A stretch of DNA of 26,895 bases, from positions 1-26,895 of the forward strand of contig DATMND010000172.1 of assembly GCA_035569235.1 (NCBI GenBank). The letters run 5' to 3'. The translations under genes and the position numbers were made by a program. Under the pieces are notes generated by a model. It was given only the letters and a program-made list of their open reading frames with translations, had not been told where the DNA came from and did no database searches. Positions 22,284-26,895 of this stretch are shown one piece after another. The DNA is from JAMXLO01 sp035569235. GTDB taxonomy: Bacteria; Pseudomonadota; Alphaproteobacteria; Acetobacterales; Acetobacteraceae. Position 1 is the first letter of the stretch; the number at the start of each line of letters is the position of its first letter.

Positions 22284-23534
22284 ATGTTCGGACCCTTTGA
22301 ACGCGCGGTCGCCGGCCGCTATCTGCGTGCGCGGCGCGGCGAGCGCTTTGTCTCCGTCATTGCAATCTTCTCCCTCGTCGGCATCGCTCTTGGTGTCGCC
22401 ACGCTGATCATCGTGATGAGCGTGATGGGCGGCTTCAAGGTTGACCTTCTCTCGCGTATCCTCGGGTTCAACGGCCATCTGGGCGTATATGGCGCCGGCG
22501 GCCAGCTAACCAATTACGACGACGTCGCAACGCGCATCCGCAAGATCCCCGATGTCGTCTCGGTTATTCCAGTGGTCGATGGCCAGGTTCTGCTGAGCGG
22601 CGACCAGGGGCAGTCGTCCGGCGGCTTCGTGCGTGGCATCCGCCAAGCCGATTTGAAATCGCTGCATGCGGTCAGCGATCATGTGCTCGCCGGATCGCTG
22701 GATCAGTTCCAGGGCGACGATGCGATCGCGGTCGGCGTGGGACTGGCGCGGCGCTTCGCTCTCGGCGTCGGCTCGGAGCTGACGCTCATTTCACCGCAGG
22801 GCGCGGCGACAGCCTTCGGCACCGTTCCTCGCGTGCGCGCCTACAAGGTCGCCGCGATCTTCCAGGTGGGAGAGAACGAATACGACAGTGCCTATGTCTT
22901 CCTGCCGCTCGAAGCCGCGCAGGTCTATTTCCAGAAACCCGATGCCGCCACCCAGCTCGAGGTGATGCTGAGCGATCCCGAGCGTGTCTCCACCGTGCAC
23001 CGCGCGATCTTCGACGCGCTGACGGACGTGCCGGTGCAAATCGTCGACTGGACGCAGAGCAACAACAGCTTTTTCGCCGCCGTCCAGGTGGAACAGAACG
23101 TCATGTTCCTGATTTTGACGCTCATCATCCTGGTTGCCGCGTTCAACGTGATCTCGTCGCTGATCATGATGGTGAAGGACAAGACGCGCGACATCGCCGT
23201 GCTGCGCACGCTCGGGGCGGGGCGCGGAGCGGTGATGCGCATCTTCTTGATGTGCGGCGCCTCGGTTGGCATCACCGGGACCGTGGTCGGCCTGGTGCTG
23301 GGCGTGCTGTTCTGCTCGAACATCGAGACGATCCAGCACTGGGTCGAGAGCATCACCGGGACGTCGGTGTTCAACCCCGAGGTGTACTACCTGACGCATC
23401 TGCCGGCCCGGTTGGACTGGCACGAGGTGATGCAGGTGATCGTGATGGCGCTTGCCCTGTCGCTGCTGGCGACGCTGTATCCAAGCTGGCGTGCCGCGCG
23501 AACCGATCCGGTCGAAGCGCTGCGGCATGAATGA
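22284..23534 (+). CDS. lolC: LolC/LolE-type lipoprotein-releasing permease
   Basis: A 416-residue inner-membrane permease that, with LolD, moves lipoproteins out of the inner membrane onto the carrier LolA. Four helices are visible (about 24-48, 272-298, 322-345 and 382-402) around a large periplasmic domain (about 50-270). This is the MacB/FtsX-type topology. The conserved start RYLRARRGERFVSVIAIFSLVGIALGVATLIIVMSVMGGF and the coupling motif KDKTRDIAVLRTLGA are present. The C-terminus ends PVEALRHE. It overlaps lolD by 8 bp. A single LolC/E gene here suggests a homodimeric permease, as proposed for alphaproteobacterial LolF-like systems. A ribosome site is weak (AAGGTG 13 nt upstream). Confidence 0.95.
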   Translation: MFGPFERAVAGRYLRARRGERFVSVIAIFSLVGIALGVATLIIVMSVMGGFKVDLLSRILGFNGHLGVYGAGGQLTNYDDVATRIRKIPDVVSVIPVVDGQVLLSGDQGQSSGGFVRGIRQADLKSLHAVSDHVLAGSLDQFQGDDAIAVGVGLARRFALGVGSELTLISPQGAATAFGTVPRVRAYKVAAIFQVGENEYDSAYVFLPLEAAQVYFQKPDAATQLEVMLSDPERVSTVHRAIFDALTDVPVQIVDWTQSNNSFFAAVQVEQNVMFLILTLIILVAAFNVISSLIMMVKDKTRDIAVLRTLGAGRGAVMRIFLMCGASVGITGTVVGLVLGVLFCSNIETIQHWVESITGTSVFNPEVYYLTHLPARLDWHEVMQVIVMALALSLLATLYPSWRAARTDPVEALRHE

Positions 23535-24204
23535 ACCGCTGGTGTTGCGTGACGTACGCCGCATCTACCGTACCGAAGCCGGCGAGCTTCCCGTGTTGCG
23601 CGGCGTCGATATGGCAGTGCACGCCGGCGAGATTGTCGCGTTGGTCGCGCCGTCGGGGGCCGGCAAGTCGACTCTCCTGCATCTCGCCGGCCTGCTGGAA
23701 AAGCCTGATGGCGGCTCGGTTTTCATCGAGGGACGCGACGCCGGCGCACTGGCCGATGCCGCGCGCACGGCAATTCGGCGCGACACGATCGGCTTCGTCT
23801 ATCAATTCCATCATCTGCTCGGCGAATTCTCCGCGCTGGAGAACGTGGTGCTGCCGCAGTTGATTGCCGGCACACCACGCAAGCTGGCGGCGGAACGTGC
23901 AATGGCGCTGCTTGCCTCGTTTGGCCTGGAACCGCGCGCCGGACATCCGCCAGGCAAGCTGTCTGGCGGCGAGCAGCAGCGCGTGGCTATCGCTCGTGCC
24001 CTCGCCAATGCGCCGAAGGTGCTGCTTGCCGATGAGCCGACCGGCAACCTCGATGTGGCGACCGCGTCAGTGGTGTTCGAGGAACTGCTGGCCATGGTTC
24101 GCCGTCAGAACGTCGCCGCGCTGATTGCAACCCACAACCCGGACCTGGCGGCGAGAATGGACCGCACGGTAACGCTTCGCGAGGGGAAGGTTGTGCCTCG
24201 TTGA
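23527..24204 (+). CDS. lolD: Lipoprotein-releasing ABC transporter ATPase LolD
   Basis: A 225-residue ABC ATPase that powers the LolC-type permease. Motifs: Walker A APSGAGKST (residues 41-49), Q-loop VYQFHHLLGEFSALENV (91-107), signature LSGGEQQ (145-151), Walker B VLLADEPTGNLD (165-176) and H-loop ATHN (201-204). The frame is open upstream inside lolC, but ATG 23527 overlaps the lolC end by 8 bp and gives the normal N-terminus. All catalytic residues are intact. Confidence 0.97.
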   Translation: MNEPLVLRDVRRIYRTEAGELPVLRGVDMAVHAGEIVALVAPSGAGKSTLLHLAGLLEKPDGGSVFIEGRDAGALADAARTAIRRDTIGFVYQFHHLLGEFSALENVVLPQLIAGTPRKLAAERAMALLASFGLEPRAGHPPGKLSGGEQQRVAIARALANAPKVLLADEPTGNLDVATASVVFEELLAMVRRQNVAALIATHNPDLAARMDRTVTLREGKVVPR

Positions 24205-24287
24205 CCGGCTGCTGGCGGCCTGCACTTGAATTGACTTGACCGTCGCAATGTCTGAGGCGAGCCTCTGCCGATAAGGGAGAATGTCCA

Positions 24288-24440
24288 ATGCGACTGTTAG
24301 CCGTTCCGGTGCTGTGCCTAATCTGCCTTGCGGGTTGCGTGAGCAGCAGCAATCCACCACCGCCTGCCGCAAATACCATCGTGGTGCCGCCAGGCTCGAC
24401 CGTGGTCTGCTCGAACGGCGGCCCGCCGCCTTGCAGATGA
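24288..24440 (+). CDS. Small lipoprotein, 50 residues
   Basis: This small gene has a good ribosome site (AAGGGAGA, 24273-24280) 7 nt before ATG. The N-terminus MRLLAVPVLCLICLAGC is a complete type II signal peptide with lipobox LAGC, so Cys17 would be lipidated. The mature part is short: a Ser/Pro-rich linker (SSSNPPPPAA), the motif VVPPGSTVVCSNGG, and a C-terminal PPPCR. Two Cys (41 and 49) could form a disulfide. It follows lolD, whose product exports lipoproteins, but the link may be coincidence. A TTGACT/TTGACC sequence at 24231-24241 may be part of its promoter. Function unknown. Confidence 0.75.
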   Translation: MRLLAVPVLCLICLAGCVSSSNPPPPAANTIVVPPGSTVVCSNGGPPPCR

Positions 24441-24534
24441 GGCCAGGATGGTTATCGACATGGGTTCATCGGTGGCGTTGCGGTGAGCCGGGGTTGGGCT
24501 GCGAAGGGACGCGGATAGGCAAAAGGAGGCATCA

Positions 24535-24696
24535 GTGGGTCTGATCCTGATCATCCTGATCGTGTTGTTGCTGTTCGGCGGCGGCGGATACTATGGCTAC
24601 CGGGGCGGTTATTACGGCCGTGCCCACTATGGCGGCGGGCTCGGACTGGTCCTCCTGATTGTCATACTGGTATTGCTGTTCGGCGGATTCCGCTGA
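24535..24696 (+). CDS. Small Gly/Tyr-rich membrane protein, 53 residues
   Basis: GTG 24535 is preceded by AAAAGGAGG (24521-24529), the best Shine-Dalgarno of the window apart from nuoL. Two hydrophobic segments (residues 2-14 and 36-49), each ending LLLFGG or VLLFGG, flank a central Gly/Tyr stretch (GGGGYYGYRGGYYGRAHYGGG). The two halves look like a duplicated unit with the pattern GLxLxxLIVxLLLFGG. It resembles small proteins of the DUF3309 type in layout, but I cannot assign it. A helix hairpin in the inner membrane is likely. Confidence 0.72.
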   Translation: MGLILIILIVLLLFGGGGYYGYRGGYYGRAHYGGGLGLVLLIVILVLLFGGFR

Positions 24697-24796
24697 AGGC
24701 TGTCACCGATCGGTCTGATTGCGAGACTGCCCGGCCATTTGCGGGCGTTATCAAGTGTGTTGGCCGGACTCGGCGCCGGGCCTACATACTGCACGA

Positions 24797-26895
24797 ATGC
24801 CCCATGCCGATTTCGTCCACCTGCGCGTCCATTCCGCCTATTCGCTGAGCGAGGGCGCCATCAAGGCTGAGAAGATCCCGGTCCTTGCGCGTGAGGCGCA
24901 GATGCCGGCGGTGGCGATCACCGATACCGCCAATCTGTTCGGCGCGCTGGAATTCAGCCAGGCCTGTGCCGACAAGGGCATCCAGCCGATCATCGGCTGC
25001 CAGATCGCGCTGACCCGCACCGACAATGCGCGCCCGCCGCCCGATCCGATCGTGCTGCTGGCGCAGGATGCCGCCGGCCTGGACAATCTGCGGCGTCTCT
25101 CGTCCAACGGCTTCCTGGAAACCGATCCGGGCCTGAAGCCACAGCTCACGCTGGATGCGATTGCCGCGCATGCTGCCGGCCTGATCCTGCTGACCGGCGG
25201 CGCCACCGGGCCGCTCGCGCGTCTGCTCGCCGAGGGCCAGAAGCCGGACGCCGAACGCCTGGTTGCCCGATTTGCCGAGGCATTCCCGGACCGGATGGCG
25301 ATGGAATTGCACCGCCACGGCATGGATCACGAGCGCGCCGTCGAGCCGGGGCTGATCGCGCTTGCGGACGCCGCTGGCATTCCACTTGTCGCGACCAACG
25401 ACTGCTACTTCGCTACCCCGGACATGTACGAGGCGCACGACGCGCTGCTGGCGATTGCCGAGGGCCGAATGCTGTCGGAACGCGACCGCAGGCGCGTTAC
25501 ACCGGAGCACTGGTTCAAGCCGGCCGCCGCCATGCGCATCCTGTTCGCGGACCTGCCCGAGGCCTGCGACAACACGCTGGCGATTGCACGGCGCTGCGCG
25601 GTGATGATGGAGACGCGCAAGCCACTGCTGCCGGTCTCGCCCAAGGTGCGCGCAGGCAGCACCGAAGAGGAAACCGTGCGTGCCATGGCGATCGAAGGGT
25701 TGCACCGTCGCATGGACGCGATGGAGGCCGATGCCGCCACCCGCGCGCGCTATCGCGAACGGCTGGACTACGAACTGTCCGTCATCGGCCCGATGGGCTT
25801 CGCCGGCTACTTCCTCATCGTCGCCGACTTCATCCAGTGGGCGAAGGCACAGGGAATTCCGGTCGGCCCCGGCCGCGGTTCCGGCGCGGGCTCCGTCGCC
25901 GCGTGGGCGCTGACCATCACCGACCTCGACCCGATCCGCTTCGACCTGCTGTTCGAGCGCTTCCTCAATCCCGAGCGCGTGTCGATGCCGGACTTCGACA
26001 TCGACTTCTGCCAGGAAGGCCGCGATGCGGTCATCGGCTACGTGCGCCGCGAATACGGTGCGGATCGCGTTGCGCAAATCATCACCTTCGGCAAGCTGCA
26101 GGCGCGTGCCGCGGTGCGCGACGTGGGCCGCGTGCTCGGCCTGCCGTTCGGCCAGGTCAACAAAGTCGCAGAGCTCATCCCGAACAATCCGGCGCAGCCG
26201 GTGAACCTCCAGCAGGCGATCGCCGGCGAGCCTCGGCTGCGCCTGTTGCGCGACGAGGACGAAGGCATCGCCCGACTGCTCGAGATCGCGCTGCAGATCG
26301 AGGGCCTGTATCGCCACGCCAGCACGCATGCCGCCGGTGTGGTGATCGGCGACCGCCCGCTGATCGAGTTGGTGCCGCTATACCGCGATCCGCGCTCTGA
26401 CTTCCTGGTTACGCAATACTCGATGAAATACGTCGAGCAGGCCGGCCTGGTAAAGTTCGACTTCCTCGGCCTGACCACGCTGACCATCCTGAAGCGCGCC
26501 GAGGGCTTGCTGTGCGGCCTTGGCATCACCATCGATGTCAACCGCATCCCGCTGGACGATGCGAAGACTTACGAGATGCTGGCAAAGGGCGATGCCGGCG
26601 GCGTGTTCCAGATGGAAGGGCAGGGTGTGCGCGACATGCTGCGCCACATGCGTCCCGACCGGTTTGAGGATCTGGTCGCCGCTGTCGCGCTGTATCGGCC
26701 CGGCCCGATGGCCAGCATCCCGGAATACTGCCGGCGCAAGCACGCTGGAACGTCGGAGGCGCCGCACCCGGACATTCACGACATTCTGGCCGAGACCTAC
26801 GGCATCATCGTCTACCAGGAACAGGTGATGCAGATCGCGCAGCGGATGGCGGGCTACTCGCTGGGTGGAGCGGACCTGCTGCGGCGCGCGATGGG
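24797..26895 (+). CDS. dnaE: DNA polymerase III alpha subunit (3' end missing)
   Basis: The first 699 codons of the replicative polymerase of the Pol III holoenzyme; the frame is still open at the window end (E. coli DnaE is 1160 residues). The N-terminal PHP domain (about 1-270) begins FVHLRVHSAYSLSEGAI; its metal site looks degenerate, as in other Pol III alphas that rely on a separate DnaQ proofreader. The polymerase motifs are GPGRGSGAGS and PDFDIDF, with Asp401 and Asp403. Asp555 lies in VKFDFLG, exactly the E. coli numbering of the catalytic triad. EQVMQIAQRMAGYSLGGADLLRRAMG closes the visible part. No good ribosome site precedes ATG 24797. Confidence 0.97.
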   Translation, partial: MPHADFVHLRVHSAYSLSEGAIKAEKIPVLAREAQMPAVAITDTANLFGALEFSQACADKGIQPIIGCQIALTRTDNARPPPDPIVLLAQDAAGLDNLRRLSSNGFLETDPGLKPQLTLDAIAAHAAGLILLTGGATGPLARLLAEGQKPDAERLVARFAEAFPDRMAMELHRHGMDHERAVEPGLIALADAAGIPLVATNDCYFATPDMYEAHDALLAIAEGRMLSERDRRRVTPEHWFKPAAAMRILFADLPEACDNTLAIARRCAVMMETRKPLLPVSPKVRAGSTEEETVRAMAIEGLHRRMDAMEADAATRARYRERLDYELSVIGPMGFAGYFLIVADFIQWAKAQGIPVGPGRGSGAGSVAAWALTITDLDPIRFDLLFERFLNPERVSMPDFDIDFCQEGRDAVIGYVRREYGADRVAQIITFGKLQARAAVRDVGRVLGLPFGQVNKVAELIPNNPAQPVNLQQAIAGEPRLRLLRDEDEGIARLLEIALQIEGLYRHASTHAAGVVIGDRPLIELVPLYRDPRSDFLVTQYSMKYVEQAGLVKFDFLGLTTLTILKRAEGLLCGLGITIDVNRIPLDDAKTYEMLAKGDAGGVFQMEGQGVRDMLRHMRPDRFEDLVAAVALYRPGPMASIPEYCRRKHAGTSEAPHPDIHDILAETYGIIVYQEQVMQIAQRMAGYSLGGADLLRRAM

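Noticed and set aside
24281..24544. 87-codon + strand frame overlapping the small lipoprotein
   Set aside because: The alternative frame lacks a signal peptide or any motif, while the overlapping 50-codon frame has a full lipobox and better spacing to the ribosome site.
24733..24750. GCCCG/CGGGC hairpin before dnaE as terminator
   Set aside because: Only 5 bp of stem with an 8-nt loop and no T-run follow; too weak to call.
24782..26329. 515-codon minus-strand frame at the right end
   Set aside because: Antisense to dnaE, whose + strand frame is intact with all catalytic residues.

Overview
The window is a GC-rich chromosomal segment of an alphaproteobacterium. The best guess is Rhodospirillales/Acetobacterales, possibly Acetobacteraceae-like; this rests on gene order and protein style, not a database search. 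Supporting signs are 14 separate nuo genes in A-to-N order with no extra ORFs between them, a short prolyl-tRNA synthetase (442 codons, no editing insertion), RNase J, a DUF1467 protein, and the order coaX - rnj - DUF1467 - proS - lolC - lolD - dnaE. All real genes seen are on the + strand. The many long minus-strand frames are shadows of GC-rich genes.

Layout: 1-1686 is the 3' part of lon, followed by a clear terminator. At 1843-2115 lies a HU-type DNA-binding protein. tRNA-Val(UAC) is at 2138-2212 and tRNA-Asp(GUC) at 2287-2363. Positions 2509-16985 hold the complete nuoABCDEFGHIJKLMN cluster for proton-pumping NADH:quinone oxidoreductase (complex I): the NADH module (E, F, G), the connecting module (B, C, D, I) and the membrane arm (A, H, J, K, L, M, N). 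At 17072-17881 is coaX (type III pantothenate kinase). A small toxin-antitoxin-like pair (BrnT toxin plus an HTH-type partner, 17936-18543) sits between coaX and rnj (RNase J, 18586-20232). After a DUF1467 membrane protein comes a 366-bp structured intergenic region (20509-20874), then proS, lolC and lolD (lipoprotein export ABC transporter). Two previously easy-to-miss small genes follow: a 50-residue lipoprotein and a 53-residue Gly/Tyr-rich membrane protein. The 5' 699 codons of dnaE close the window.

The genes are mostly housekeeping: proteolysis, nucleoid structure, respiration, CoA synthesis, RNA decay, aminoacylation, lipoprotein trafficking and replication. The unusual part is the junctions. 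At least five long imperfect or perfect inverted repeats of four sequence types sit exactly between genes (nuoA/B, nuoF/G, nuoK/L, nuoN/coaX, proS/lolC). One of them supplies the last codons and stop of proS, and another supplies the Shine-Dalgarno sequence of nuoL. The toxin-antitoxin pair has a palindrome inside its probable promoter. The region upstream of proS holds a strong palindrome, a terminator and a leader stem-loop.

I did not find a convincing new multi-gene system. The most interesting signals are the repeat elements captured into genes and regulatory positions, the structured DUF1467-proS region, and the two tiny genes before dnaE.
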